Positions 34,072-45,331 of a stretch of 64,000 bases of DNA are shown here, one piece after another. A program made the translations under genes and the position numbers. Location: contig CM114272.1 in assembly GCA_050084515.1 (NCBI GenBank), positions 3,224,001 through 3,288,000 of the forward strand, given 5' to 3'. Below the pieces are notes generated by a model. It was not told where the DNA came from, searched no databases, and was given only the letters and a program-made list of their open reading frames with translations. Within the stretch, counting starts at the first letter, position 1. Each line of letters starts with the position of its first letter. Source of the DNA: Blasia pusilla. Lineage: Eukaryota; Marchantiophyta; Marchantiopsida; Blasiales.

Positions 34072-34235
34072 ATAGATGGCTTGAGAAAGCCATCTTCCTC
34101 CCTTAAATAGGTGTGGGAAGAGCCAAAAGGCTTTTCTCCTAGAAATAGCAACCCCCTTGGTATCATGTGCGCGCACATGATACCAAGGGCAAGTGACCTC
34201 TTGAAAAAGTCACCCGGCTGTGAAAGACCCCAACA
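34072..34235. repeat. Hairpin cluster with a perfect 36-bp palindrome
   Basis: Successive inverted repeats: GATGGCTT/AAGCCATC with a GAGA loop (34075-34094); AGCC/GGCT with an AAAA loop (34121-34132); a perfect 36-bp palindrome with 18-bp arms and no spacer (34154-34189); and GTGAC/GTCAC (34193-34213). It lies exactly at the broken 3' end of the LINE. Confidence 0.7.
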
Positions 34236-34766
34236 AAAAAGTCGTCAGCAATGACGTTCCTCACCCAACGAACCTATCTTCAACCTCATTTGACACCTCG
34301 AGACAAAGTTACACTCAAAAATAGCTCGCTGGCAGTCTATGCCATTGCCACGATAGATCTCTACCTATCGGCTCTAAGATGTGATATCTGTCGTGCGCAT
34401 ACATATCATTACACAATCCACATTGCTAGTCATATCTACTCACCACACAATATCGATCTTCCCAACTCACCAATCGATCCCATCGATAAACCAAACAACT
34501 CACACATACACATCGAGATCCCACAACCACCCCTTAGCTAGCAATTCGATCCCCCTTACACCAGATAGTAAACACCTATGTACGTGACATGATCTACCAT
34601 CCTATACACATCTAGCACCATTGGTGCGGTCGTCCTCGCAACCCTACCACACTGTACCAACCCGCCGTGTTGATTCCTCCGAAGAGATCTAACAATCTCG
34701 TACCCTACTCCAAACATAGGCACGGCTCCATGCCTGCCTCACAAGCTCATCTGCACTCCACGCATC
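34236..34766. other. Unassigned DNA between LINE and Copia copy 2
   Basis: No gene. The plus strand is C/A-rich (CACCACACAATATCG, CATACACATCGAG). It may be LTR or leader sequence of an unidentified element. Confidence 0.35.
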
Positions 34767-35867
34767 TCAACAATCATCCCCAACAACAATAGTTCCTTTA
34801 ATGTACTTCAACACATGCATCCCTTCCTTCTGATGGTTCTCACGAGGCTTAGTTGAGAACCTACTCAACACTCCCAAAGCGGAGCTAATGTCTAGTCTAG
34901 TGTTACACAAAAATATCAAACTGCCTATAAGCTTTCTGTACAACTTTTCATCTACCAATGGTGAAACATCCTCCATCGAGAGTTTCAACTCTACCTCCAT
35001 TGGCGAGACCACTTCCTTACACTCGGTCATCCCGAATGCCTTCAAGATTTCTATAGCATATTTTTGCGGAGAGAGAAAAATAGAATCTGACTGTTGCCAA
35101 ATCTCCAGCCCTATAAAGTAAAGCAAAAGACCTAAATATGACATTTCAAACTCAGATTTCAACACTCCCTTCATTTCCTCTATTTTATTACTGTGGTCTC
35201 CTATGATGATGAGATCATCCACATACAGGACTATCAACATATACATCCCATCTTCGCAAAACACATATAAATTTTCTTTTGACGGACTCTTGATGAGACC
35301 CTTCTCTCGGAAGAATATATCTATTCGTTGATACCATACCCTTGGGGCTTGCTTCAACCCATACAATGCTCGATGAAGTAAACACGCTTTCTCTTCTGAT
35401 ACGGGTGTCTCAAGACCTAGTGGTTGAGATACATACACCTCCTCCTTAAGACTCCCGTTCAGAAAGGCAAACTTCACATCGTATTGGTATACATGCCAAC
35501 CTCTTGTTCTTGCAACCGGTAGAACAATTCGAATGGTTGTCATCCTTGTAGTAGGAGCAAAAGTCTCATAGTAGTCAAAACCTTCAATTTGTGAGCATCC
35601 TTGTGCAACCAATCTTGCTTTGAATTTATCCAATGTACCGTCCGACTTGTATTTGGTCTTGTACACCCACTTGGTGCATATTATCTTCCTATCCTTTGGC
35701 TTTTGAACCAAAGTCCAAGTTTCATTTCTATGAATAGCATCCATCTCGATCTGCATGACCTCTCTCCATTGAGGATGAGTAAGGGCCTCATTCAAGCATG
35801 ATGGCTCTTCCACCTTCAAGACCTCTGTCATCAAGGCCATATTGACGAGATGTGCGGAAGTTCTATT
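34767..35867 (-). pseudogene. Copia reverse transcriptase (copy 2)
   Basis: 357 open codons. Copia RT blocks in order: ETWTLVQKPKDRKIICTKWV, KARLVAQG, APTTRMTTIRIVL, QYDVKFAFLNGSL (catalytic Asp), LYGLKQAPRVWYQ, LYVDDLIIIG (catalytic YVDD), SYLGLLLYFIGLEI and YRKLIGSLIFL. The frame ends a few codons after VLKYIKGTI, exactly where the RNase H domain should begin. Upstream, a TAA at about 35865 separates it from the rest of Pol. Confidence 0.92.
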
Positions 35868-36128
35868 TTACTCCTCTAGTCTCTTGGATCTCCTTGGATG
35901 TGCAATAACTTCATCAGTTTCTGGTGGATCCTTACCATCCAAGAGCTGCTTTATCCACTTAGGGTATGACGACCGTAGTAGAAGAGCAGGCTGCTCTATG
36001 TAATCATCACCAAATTCTTCTTCTTGATGATTTGGTGTAAACATTGGTGGTGTGCTCTGGTGGGTTATCTCTTCGTTTGATGATAATGTGGACGGACCAC
36101 TGATATTCGCCACTTGATGAGGCTGTTC

Positions 36129-37388
36129 CTAGAACACCACATCACGACTCACAAGCATCTTCTTTGCCTCAAGACACCATAGGCGATAAGCTTTAGACTC
36201 ATCACTATATCCCATAAAGATGCAATTCCTGCTCTTGGACTCCAGCTTGGTCTTGGATGCTTCAGGAATATGTACAAAGCACTCACTACCAAAAGTCCTG
36301 AAATGTTGGACTATTGGTACCTTACCTGAGTATGATTGATGAGGAGTCATGCCTTGCACTGACTTGGTAGCGCTTCTATTTAGAATGTTAACGGCAGTAT
36401 TAATATCTTTAGCCCAAAATCCTTTTGTCAAACCTTTTGTTTTCATCAAACATCTTGCCATCTCCACCACTGTACGGTTTCGACGCTCAACAACTCCATT
36501 TTTTTGTGGTGTATGTGCCGTGGTTAATTTTTGCTTGATTTCATGCTCCCCCAAATATTTGTTGAATTGTGTTGATAAGAATTCTCCTCATTGATCGGTG
36601 CGAAGCTTTTGTACCTTATTTCCTGTCTCATTCTCAACCAGCTTGTGCCATACTTTAAATTTTCCAAAAGTACTTGCCTTATCACGAAGGAAATACATCC
36701 ACATCTTCCTACTATAATTTTCGACAACTAAAAAGAAGTAGGAAGAACCACCTAATGCCACTGTTCTCATTTTACCACAGAGGTCAGCATGAATCAGCTC
36801 TAGAGGAGCCTTTACTCTATTGCTAGACTCTTGTGGAAATGGTTGTCGGTGTTGCTTGCCCATCATACAAGCTTCACATATATCCGACACTCTAGAAATT
36901 GTTGGTAAATCAACAACCATGCCTGATTTCTGCATGAGACTTAGTAAGGGAAAGCTTAGGTGACCAAATCTTTCATGCCACAACTTACAGCTACTAAGAT
37001 CTGTACCTACACTTGTCATAAAAGCATACAACTCGTAGATATTTCCACGTCGTATACCTTCACCCACTACTTTCCCATTTGCATCCTCAATGACTGCTCC
37101 AGTTTTCTTGAAAAGAACTTGTAGGTCACGATCACATAATATTACTACTGAAATCAAATTGCGCTTCAACTCTGGTACATACAATACATCAATTAACTTC
37201 TTTTCATCTCCTTTTTGTGAGACCAAAGAAATTGTGCCTTTTCCTTCTACAGGGCACTTTGCATTATTCCCATCAATAATAATGATGGGCTCCTCTAGAG
37301 GCTGTAAGGAGCTATACCAATCCTTATGATTGGTCATATGCCTAGATGCTCCACTATCGAGCACCCATGCATCTTCAGTCTTCGACAT
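36129..37388 (-). pseudogene. Copia protease tail, GAG-pre-integrase and integrase (copy 2)
   Basis: Starts at WVLDSGASRHMT (aspartic protease active site DSGA). Then LWHERFGHLSF..CEACMMGKQHR, the zinc-binding HH-CC region before integrase. The integrase core has HADLCG (first Asp), KLRTDQ (second Asp), a TGA stop at 36594-36596 just before GEF, and NGVVERRNRT (Glu). GKVPIVQHFRTFGSECFVHIPE and GYSDESKAYRLW follow. A TAG at about 36126-36128 ends the segment; 35868-36113 continues the same frame toward RT. All three catalytic acidic residues of integrase are kept, so the stops are the main damage. Confidence 0.9.
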
Positions 37389-37744
37389 AGGTTAAAGATG
37401 CACTTCGATAAAAAACGAGTGATGGAAAACCCATCGGAAGTACAAAAGAGGGGGACTCAAAGAGTCAAAACCTGAAGGCCTCAACAAGACCAGAAAAGGA
37501 AGAAGGGGGCATTCCCCCCCTAACGACGAAACTCACCAACAGGAGAGACAATATCAGCAACAACAAGAGAGCTATGACTACTACTAAGTGGGCCTCTAGC
37601 GCCGACGTCTCCCACAGCCTGAGCCCGCCGCTTTGACATAGTGGAATGTTCTGCCTGTGTGAAAAACTCTTTGATTGCTACCCAAGCATCTACTTTATGT
37701 TCTCCTAGTTCTACAGAATTTCCAGACTCCTTCTTAGGTCTTAA

Positions 37745-38583
37745 AACATCCGTTCTTCTCATCCTGAGTCCTCTTTCTACAATCTTTGATAAGATGACCT
37801 AGCTTACCACAATAAAAGCATTTGAAGGCTTTCCTTGGAAATTTCTTCTTGACATTTGAATTGTAATCCTGATCTACCTCTATGTACGTTGGCAGTGAAT
37901 GCTGCATCACTTCCCTCTCTTGCTTTGAAACACATTTCCTCTTCTACCAACATTGCACTAAATTGTTCAAAAGTAAGCGGCTTACTTTTGAACAATTTAG
38001 TGCAATGTTGGATCTTACTTGAGTATTTAATGCAGTGACCAAACTGTCATACCTTGGAGGAAAAATCCTCATGCACCGATGTGCCAAATCTTCGCTAGAC
38101 TTTTAAAATTCCTACAGACGCCATCTTATTTTGAAGATTCTTGATCCTTGTCAAAAATTGCTCCGCGCTTTCTCCTTTTGAAAATTTCTCGGATGTAAGC
38201 TGATTCTCCAGATTTTGAATCCGAGTCTCATTCCTCGTTTCATACTGATTCTTCAGAATGTTCCACGCCTCAGCAACAGTGGTTGTATGTTGAATGAGAG
38301 TCATGACAGAACCAGTTACATTTGTGACAATCGCATATAGAGCATCAACGTTTCTGGATTTCCATGCCAGCAATACAACAGGATCGATATCACCAGATGA
38401 TGATGAACATGTAGAACTCAAAGTAGCTTTTGGATTCGAATCGACCCCTATGGCCGTCTCCCAGATCTCAAATGATTCAAAGAAAATTCTCATTTTGAAC
38501 TTCCACAATGTATAGTTAGATCCATCTAACTTCCCTTCATCCGGCGGAGGAGGGCGAGCACGAACTGACGAAGAAGTAGCCAT
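37745..38583 (-). pseudogene. Copia gag with zinc knuckle and palindromic insertion (copy 2)
   Basis: Starts MATSSSVRARPP, then KLDGSNYTLWKFK, AWKSRNVDALYAI, AEAWNILKNQYETRN and EKFSKGESAEQFLTRIKNLQ, the usual Copia Gag order. A frameshift near 38097 is followed by the YDSLVTALNTQ part. A 63-bp palindrome (37948-38010) then interrupts the frame before PLTFEQFSAMLVEEE (37995-37930). The C-terminal zinc knuckle CFYCGKLGHLIKDC (C-x2-C-x4-H-x4-C) is at about 37765-37815. Gag forms the cytoplasmic particle in active elements. Confidence 0.88.
37948..38010. repeat. Near-perfect 63-bp palindrome in Copia gag
   Basis: Left arm 37948-37978 and right arm 37980-38010 are exact reverse complements of 31 bp with one central base (37979). 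One arm is the normal gag sequence encoding the PLTFEQFSAML region; the other is an inverted copy of it. The same gag position is the right breakpoint of the inversion in copy 1. Confidence 0.95.
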
Positions 38584-38636
38584 CTCTCAAGATTTTGTGC
38601 AAACACACTAGATCAACATATACAAAATATTGGAAA

Positions 38637-38655
38637 ACCTACTACTCTGATACCA
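38637..38655 (-). other. Primer-binding site of Copia copy 2
   Basis: Minus strand TGGTATCAGAGTAGTAGG directly after the LTR end; matches the initiator-Met tRNA type PBS of plant Copia elements. Confidence 0.8.
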
Positions 38656-39096
38656 TATGAGAAAATAGAAAGTGACGAAATCATTGAAATCTTTACAAAA
38701 CTTAGAGATACAAAGTGGCCTAGTCCGTCCGTGGGCTCACAGAAGAGCTTCGACGGAACCTGAATATGGAGATAACTCGACATACGAGAATGCGCTACCG
38801 TTGCGGCTTTCAACTATTTCACTATTTAGAAAACTAGAGTTTTTTACTTTTTTTTCTTCGTTTCTATGAATAGAAAATTTTTGATTTATCCCTAGGATTA
38901 TCTAACCCTAGGATCATCAGTGTGCACGGAAATCTGAAGCAATATAGGGTTAGATAATCCTAGTAATGCTACTTTATAAATCACCTACGACATATTACTA
39001 TGACTCCTTCGACGTCTAAATCGGAACCATGAATCTAGGCTTCTCCTCATACAAGGGGGCGGATCAGATTAATGGAGCTCAGAGAAGTGGATGTTG
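38656..39096 (-). repeat. 5' LTR of Copia copy 2 (split by the CACTA element)
   Basis: Similar to the LTR of copy 1 through most of its length. Its outer ~14 bp were displaced to 46596-46609 by the CACTA insertion; joining 39096 with 46599 recreates the LTR start seen in copy 1, apart from one base that changes the terminal TG. An 18-bp inverted repeat (38892-38909 / 38946-38963) lies inside, at the position of the fold-back in the copy-1 LTR. Confidence 0.85.
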
Positions 39097-39131
39097 CACT
39101 AGAAGAATTGTGTGGTTTTTATGACTAGGCT
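39097..39131 (+). repeat. Left terminal inverted repeat of the CACTA element
   Basis: CACTAGAAGAATTGTG followed by GGTTTTTATGACTAGGC. Preceded by TTG (39094-39096). Subterminal ATGACTA/AGTCAT motifs continue to about 39310. Confidence 0.88.
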
Positions 39132-39567
39132 TTAAATGACTTGCCGAAAGAATGACTCAAAGTATGACTAAAATGGTTTAGTCCTAAAATTTAAGGTTGC
39201 ACAACTCACCTAGTCATGTACTTATTACTAAAGTAGTTATCAATACCCTTTAGTAAAGACTAGTCGTACTTCTTTCACTTGCCTAGTAATACTGACTCAT
39301 AAATAATGACTAGTGTGTTTTGGTGGTCCGATGCTCCAATGATAACGTGTCTTTTAATGTTGTTGGGATATATAAATATTTATATGTCCTACATTCCTAG
39401 GATTGGGTTGCTCCTCGAGAAAAAAATTGAACATTCTTGCACCCTTGGTTCAGGCGGAAACGTACTAAAAGAGGGCTCACGTATGAAGAGAAGGTTCCAC
39501 GTCTCTCTGCCATTTTCAAATCATCATGGATTTAACAAATTTTTTGCATCTTGCGTTTAGCAGTGAA

Positions 39568-40850
39568 AGTTAACACAAGCCAAGGTCCTAAATCCTTCCA
39601 CTGCTTCAGCGGTTCACATCTGGCAGTTAGCTCTCCATGCTCAAACCAAAAAGAAAAGACCACTTTACGGTTCATGATTTTTAATTCCATGTATGAGTGG
39701 TCATATGAAGTTTTTTCTATTGCCCTTTGTTCCACGGTAAAGGGTACACTAGTAGGAATATTTTATGATTTTAGGGCCCCCTATGGAGGGTGGAGGGTAC
39801 AAAAAGACACGCCAAGAAGAAGGAAGAGGGCCTTGAGTAGAATTGTTTATAGTTTTCATGGCATTTTCATTGTATCATGCAGTTAACGTTTTCTCCCACC
39901 ATTGGATGGTGATGAAACTTGGCATACATCAAGGCTTTTAATCCTTCCACATCTTGAACGGTTCAGATCTTCTAGTTAGCTCTCCATGCTCAAACCAAAA
40001 ATGACAGATCAATTTTAGGGTTTACGATTTTTCATTCCAAGTGTCAGTGGTCATTTTTAATTTTTTCTTTTTCCCTCTGTTCCTGGGTTAGGGTTGCCAT
40101 CCAGGAGTAAGTCTTATGATTTTTGGGCCCCATGTGGAGGGTACAAAAAGCAATGCCAAGAAGGAGGAAGAGGGCTTCGGGTAGGATTGTTTCGAGTCCT
40201 GATGGCATTTTTATTGTATCATGTAGTTAACTTTTTCTCCCACCATTGGATGGTGATGAAACCTGGCACACATCAAGGCCTTAAATTCTTCCACGTCTTG
40301 AACGGTTCAGATCTGGAAGTTAGCTCTCAGTGCTCAAACCATAAATGAAAGATCACTTTTAGGGTTTACGATTTTTAATTCCATGTGTGAGTGTTCATTT
40401 GTAAATTTTTTTTCCCTCTGTTCGTGGGTTAGGTTTGCCATCCAGGAGGAAGTCTTATGATCTTTGGGCACCATATGGAGGGTGGAGGCTACAAAAAGCG
40501 ACGCAAAGAAGGAGGAATAGGGCGTTTTGCGATTTCTGAGGTTAACATGGACATAGCTTTTCATCCCACCATTGGATGGAGATCAAAATTGGCACACACC
40601 TCGTAATTAAATCTTGGGACCACTTCAACGGTTTGGATCTGCTTTACGATTTTTAAATCAATGTGGGTGTGGTTATTTCAACTTTTTTCTTTTCCCCTTT
40701 GTTCCTAGTGTTGGGGTGTCCCTTTGGGCAAAGTCTCCAGGTTTTTAGAACCCTTGGTGAGAGTGGAGGTAAGAAAAGGAGGTGTTAACAAGGAGGAGGA
40801 AGGTTTGGAGTGGGAAGTTTACAACTTCCTAGGTTGATGTGGCATGTTTA
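39568..40850 (+). repeat. Tandem repeats of ~315-345 bp inside the CACTA element
   Basis: About four units. GTTAAC-type landmarks lie at 39568, 39881, 40225 and 40541. Each unit has CCCACCATTGGATGG, AACGGTTCAGATCT, TTAGCTCTC..TGCTCAAACCA, TTTAGGGTTTACGATTTTT, CCCTCTGTTCCTGGG and a GGAGGAAGAGGGC block. The first and last units are diverged or partial. No coding potential. Confidence 0.8.
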
Positions 40851-43233
40851 GACCGACGTGGCTTCATGTGTCAAATTCGAAAACTTGGGCTCATTCGTGT
40901 TGCTCGGTTTTATTCGTATTTCCGGGGTTCAGACCCTCCACATTCCCGCGTTCCTTGTCTCCCAAACCCCTCCTAAGCCCCACGACAGTGAGAAAGCAAG
41001 GGAATGGTGGTGGTAGATCAAACTTGCGGATTGAGTGCACTGAGCTTTGAAGTTGTTGTAGCCATGTTGGTGAGGAGAACCTACTAAGTAAAGCGTGCAG
41101 ATTGAATGCACGGGTATAGAGTTAGTCAAGAAACACTCCCGTTTTGGGTGTCCTTTCTCTCTCTTATTCATTTCTGTCTTTGCTTCACTCTGAGAAGAAA
41201 CCTCTCACTGCACATCTCGGAGAACGTTGATAGTGTGCGCCCAGCTATACACATCGCATGATGCAAAAGGGCGATTGAATAGTGCGTGCCCGAATCAGGT
41301 ACCTCGTCTAGACCAGCAAGAAAGCTTCCACAAGGAGAGTTGGATCCTCAAATTCGGGTAAGTCCACTATCGCTCTTCACACCAGAATGCATTGTTGTAA
41401 TAGCAGCTATTGATGAGTGGTACTTTTTACCCAACGGAGCCAATCCATAGAATAGAGCTTGCAGGAAGTCCAGAATTGCTTGCCAAGGATTCGGCCCTTT
41501 GACCTCCTCCTCTTTAGATTTAGAGAGAATCAAGGCAACTACTCGTTGGCGAACACTTGAGCTATGGTGGGCTTTAACGACTTTAATTTCTAATTGTCAT
41601 AAGAAGCCCAAGTACCTCATCCTGAGGACTCAAATTTGAGCCATGTTCCCGGAGTAGCTGGAAAAGTCCTTTCGTTCATTACGTCAATAGCCTCTGACCG
41701 CTTGCTTTACGGTCTGCGCGCCATTGATCGGGTGGAGATAGGAGTGTCGCCCGCTATGAGATAGGGCGAAGGGTACACCTGAATTTTCCGCAACTTCTTG
41801 CCAGTTCTTGCGGCCTCCAGATTGATCGATTACGCTAGTACCTACAGCTTGATATGTGTGGTAGTATGTAGTCGGAAGCTCTAGTTTCTTTTTCTTCCTA
41901 AACTCGTTGCGTGCTTTTCTCTTTCTTCCTGGGCATGTTGGGATGCACGGGCGTTGGTGAGATAGAATATTACGCACTCAGCCGAGTGTGCCATATGGGC
42001 CATATTTGTAGCGGAGTTCTGGTGGTGATGGTGGATGAGTCTTTGGACTTCAGATTGGTTGTGTGTAGCTAGATTTGTGGATTGCTTCTCGTTTTGAAAA
42101 AATTACTTCATCGACAGTCGGTTGTTCCAATTCTACCAAAAAATTTCTCTCTTCGATAGTCGGTTGTTCCAACTCTACCTTTCCATCGGGCTCCTACTCA
42201 AAAACCGTCCTCTACGCTATTCCTATGAGGGGCATTTCTTTACCGACCACGGAGAGAGAAAAATAAATTCTTGTAATCTTGAGATCCCTACACTGCTCAA
42301 GTTGATCGCCCAACTACTGGAGTCAATTTTCCACTTGCTCTAGGTTTTTTTTACTCAACATTCTGCTCATCTTAAGTGTGGTTGAACATTGATTTCATGA
42401 AGAAGATCTCCAAATGCGTCGACTGTTATACTGTGAAGTTGTCTGCTTGTCACTACTGAGTCACTTCTTCGTCGTCTCCTTGGCATCTGCTTGAATTGGA
42501 GCGCATGAGAGATTGATCTTTGCGAGTCCGGAATAGCACGCTCTGTGGACGAAAAAAGACCCCACTTGACTTTGTCTTTTCATCTCCAGAGATGGAAAGA
42601 TCCAAAAGCTGCCACAGAAACCGCCGAGACCTGAAGGTTTATTCCCTTCGTCGGTTGGAAACTGTCCACCACCTCTGATTCTTTGAAAGCACATGGTCTT
42701 GAGGCGCAAATGGTCCTGCCTCTTGCATGTTCCGGACAAATCTTGCGATCTCAACGTTTACAGAATCTGCCTTTCCTGGAAGTGGTTGGGAAAAGGAAAG
42801 TGCGCATGGTGTGTTAGTGCGTGCAATCGATCCGTTGGCCATCACAATTGGGATGGGGAGCCGACTTGACACTTGAGTGGTTTTTCCATGGGGAGTTCAC
42901 TACCATTCAGCTGAGCATAGCGCATTTCTAGAGAGGATCTATACGTTCGCATATACGGCCCCACTGGCTATGGATCTGCGTCGTGCGCTTCTAGATATAG
43001 GGAATCCTTCCAATTAGCAATTGTAGGACCGAGTCCCTTTGTGGCTGGCCTCCATTGCCTTAGACCTGAAGAGTCCGGCGGTTGAAATCATTTGAAACAT
43101 TGCTGTGAAGACTTAAGATATGAATCTGCTCTTCCAGAAAATTCCTTGTCCACGTTGAGAGCGTTTGTGGTCGAAGGAGGAGCAAAATTACGTAACCATG
43201 CCCACCTCCAAGTGATGCAATCTTATCCATGAT

Positions 43234-43236
<3 letters not shown>
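40851..43236. other. Unidentified interior of the CACTA element
   Basis: More GC-balanced than its surroundings, with moderately long minus ORFs (41684-41977, 42461-42754, 42639-42872). CACTA elements often carry captured host gene pieces, and this stretch would be a candidate. I could not match any ORF to a known protein, so capture is only a suggestion. Confidence 0.35.

Positions 43237-43238
<2 letters not shown>

Positions 43239-43320
<82 letters not shown>
43239..43320 (+). repeat. (CT)41 microsatellite
   Basis: An uninterrupted CT run of 82 bp. The minus ORF over it is an artificial Arg-Glu repeat. Confidence 0.97.
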
Positions 43321-43324
<4 letters not shown>

Positions 43325-44048
43325 GATTGACGTGGGGGTAGATGCACGTCTGTATCTCTAACCTCTACTTCTCAGTGATTGCTCGCTCCAAATTCTAGTA
43401 CTAAGCTGACGAGAAGCTTCAGCTTTCTAATCAGTATCGCTGCTGATCAAAAGATTCAAAACTGGTTTCAGCAACCTAGGTGAAACAAACTACACGGTAA
43501 AATGGAGGTTCATAGTACCATAGACAGAGTATAAAACCGTCTATTGGGGATCCCAATCTTGTGTTGTGTATTAGGTACAAGAGCAAAGTAAGACTCAAAT
43601 ATCACGGAGGGACCAAGACATTCACTCCTTGACCTACCAAGTACTTACTTGTACGTCACTCTTCTCCTTGTTCTCCTTGCGCCATCACGTAGATTAGTCA
43701 TTTGCTTTAGTCGTTGATTTGATGTGAGTGTAAGGTAAAATACTTTGGTCACTCACAGCAGATTAGCTTTATAGTTTGTTTGTCTAGATCTTCGCTGGAA
43801 ACATTTATTAGACCAGGGCCATGATGAAGTGTACATATCAAAGGATTGAGTCATTATCTAAAGTTGGGTGTGTTACATTTGTTATTCAAGAATATTGTTG
43901 GAAGCGTTGGACCACATCGGTGAGGATTGTTAGTAATGATTGAGATCTCCATTGAGATAAGAACCAGGTTAGGTATATGTGCCTTATCATACTTGTCTTG
44001 ACTTCACGTGGGTATGCATTCTGATGATAGCTCGTCCAGCTCTGGTTT

Positions 44049-45331
44049 ATGGAATTCGTTATTGAGGCAAGATGTCATGGTTTTGGATGTGTTTGGAATG
44101 TTTCAGCTCACAGTTTGCGGGAATTCTCTTCCAATCCCCTTAGAATGGATTTGAACCATCCAATTAGAGTAAAGGCACACGATTCCAAGTTGTGGCAACG
44201 GGAAAGCACACGAGCTAGTGTACTTGGCCGTAAAAGATTACGGTGTCCGTGCAATGACTGTAAGGGTGGGTCTACGTTGTCCATCGGCAAGGTGGAAGGA
44301 GATTTGAGAAAAAATGGACGCTTGGCGCTTTATCGAGTGCCGAAATCTTTACACAAAAAGAGGTAATGGCAACTACACGATCTGGTGGTAAGTAGAGAGT
44401 TTAGCTTCACTAGATGTAGGGTCTTATAATATAATTACTTGTTGAGGTGAAGAATCTGGTTTTACAATTCATTTCTCAATACTTGGGTTGTTTGTTGAAG
44501 TGCCAGAACGGAGCAATAAAAGGAGAAGTTCCACAGAAAGTGCAAATGGTGATACTCGAATCACTCGTAAGTATGTCATCCTTGGCATAATGAATTTATC
44601 TGTGGCGTAGTTTTTAAACTATCCACAAAACAATACTCATTTCTTCCTACAACGTTCAATGGACTTTGTCGTGCATAATGTGCAGAAAACGTGAGTATGG
44701 ATAGCCAAGCCAAATCATCACCAGCCAAAAGATATAAGTCTAGGCTACAATCTGATGGTTTGAATGAGCAAGAAAGTGAAATCAGATCAGGCTCGTCGAA
44801 GAAAATAACTAAGGTTATTTATCTCATCTATAATGGCCTCTTCTATTCAAGGTTTATATGACGACGCAGATATTTGTTGTTGTGGACAGTCAAATGGTCG
44901 TCTAGGACTTGTGAACTTTTTGCATCATCTTCCGAAATGGGGATGGTCTTTCAAACAGGTATATCATAGCAATTTTTTATTTTCAGATTAATGGTGCAAA
45001 TGCATGTGGAAATAATTTGAATTGATACTAACTAAATGCATGTGTATTTTTTTAGCTACGAATTTGTGATCACGTATTACTCACCAAGCCAAAGTTGAGT
45101 AGGATGGTGCTTGGGTCAGGAGTTATATCAGGTTTTGGTGGAAGAGACAAGTTCCATGCCAAAGACATCCCCTTAGGCGTGGTGAGGGTTGATCTAAACG
45201 AGGTGTTCGAACCAGAACATGTTTTGTGGATGCCGAATTTGATAGACGAACCTGCACAAGAAACATTTGGTGATGCTCTTGGCTCAAGCATGCTCTGGCC
45301 AGAGATGCATATGAGAAAGGTGATTCAGTAG
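44049..45331 (+). CDS. Multi-exon gene carried by the CACTA element (transposase-associated type)
   Basis: Exon 1 area (44049 to about 44387) encodes KRLRCPCNDCKGG..KVEGDLRKNG, resembling the zinc-binding transposase-associated domain of CACTA proteins (CPC..C, then V..HL). A one-base slip in the A6 run near 44311 would continue it as WRFIECRNLY up to a GTAAGT donor (44388). Further splice sites are clear: GTAAGTATG at 44567 with acceptor TGTGCAG at 44685; donor CAG|GTATAT at 44959 with a TACTAAC branch site and acceptor TTTTTTTAG at 45055. The last two exons join in frame: LPKWGWSFKQ then LRICDHVLL.., VVRVDLNEVFEPEHVLW and GDALGSSMLWPE, a C-terminal pattern seen in plant CACTA proteins. The exact start and middle exons (44503-44566, 44686-44815, about 44850-44958) are approximate. 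Role in transposition is inferred. Confidence 0.55.

Larger units (their letters stand above)
34767..39096 (-). mobile_element. Copia LTR retrotransposon on the minus strand (copy 2)
   Basis: From right to left: 5' LTR (interrupted at 39096 by the CACTA element; its outermost bases reappear at 46596-46609), PBS (38637-38655), gag (38583 to about 37750), protease/integrase (37388-36129) and reverse transcriptase (35840-34767). RNase H, polypurine tract and 3' LTR are absent. Only a few stops and frameshifts break the ORF, so it is better preserved than copy 1. It had inserted into a Gypsy LTR (46610-47617). Confidence 0.9.

Noticed and set aside
43060-43347. 95-codon ORF with Arg-Glu repeats
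   Set aside because: Artefact of the CT microsatellite.
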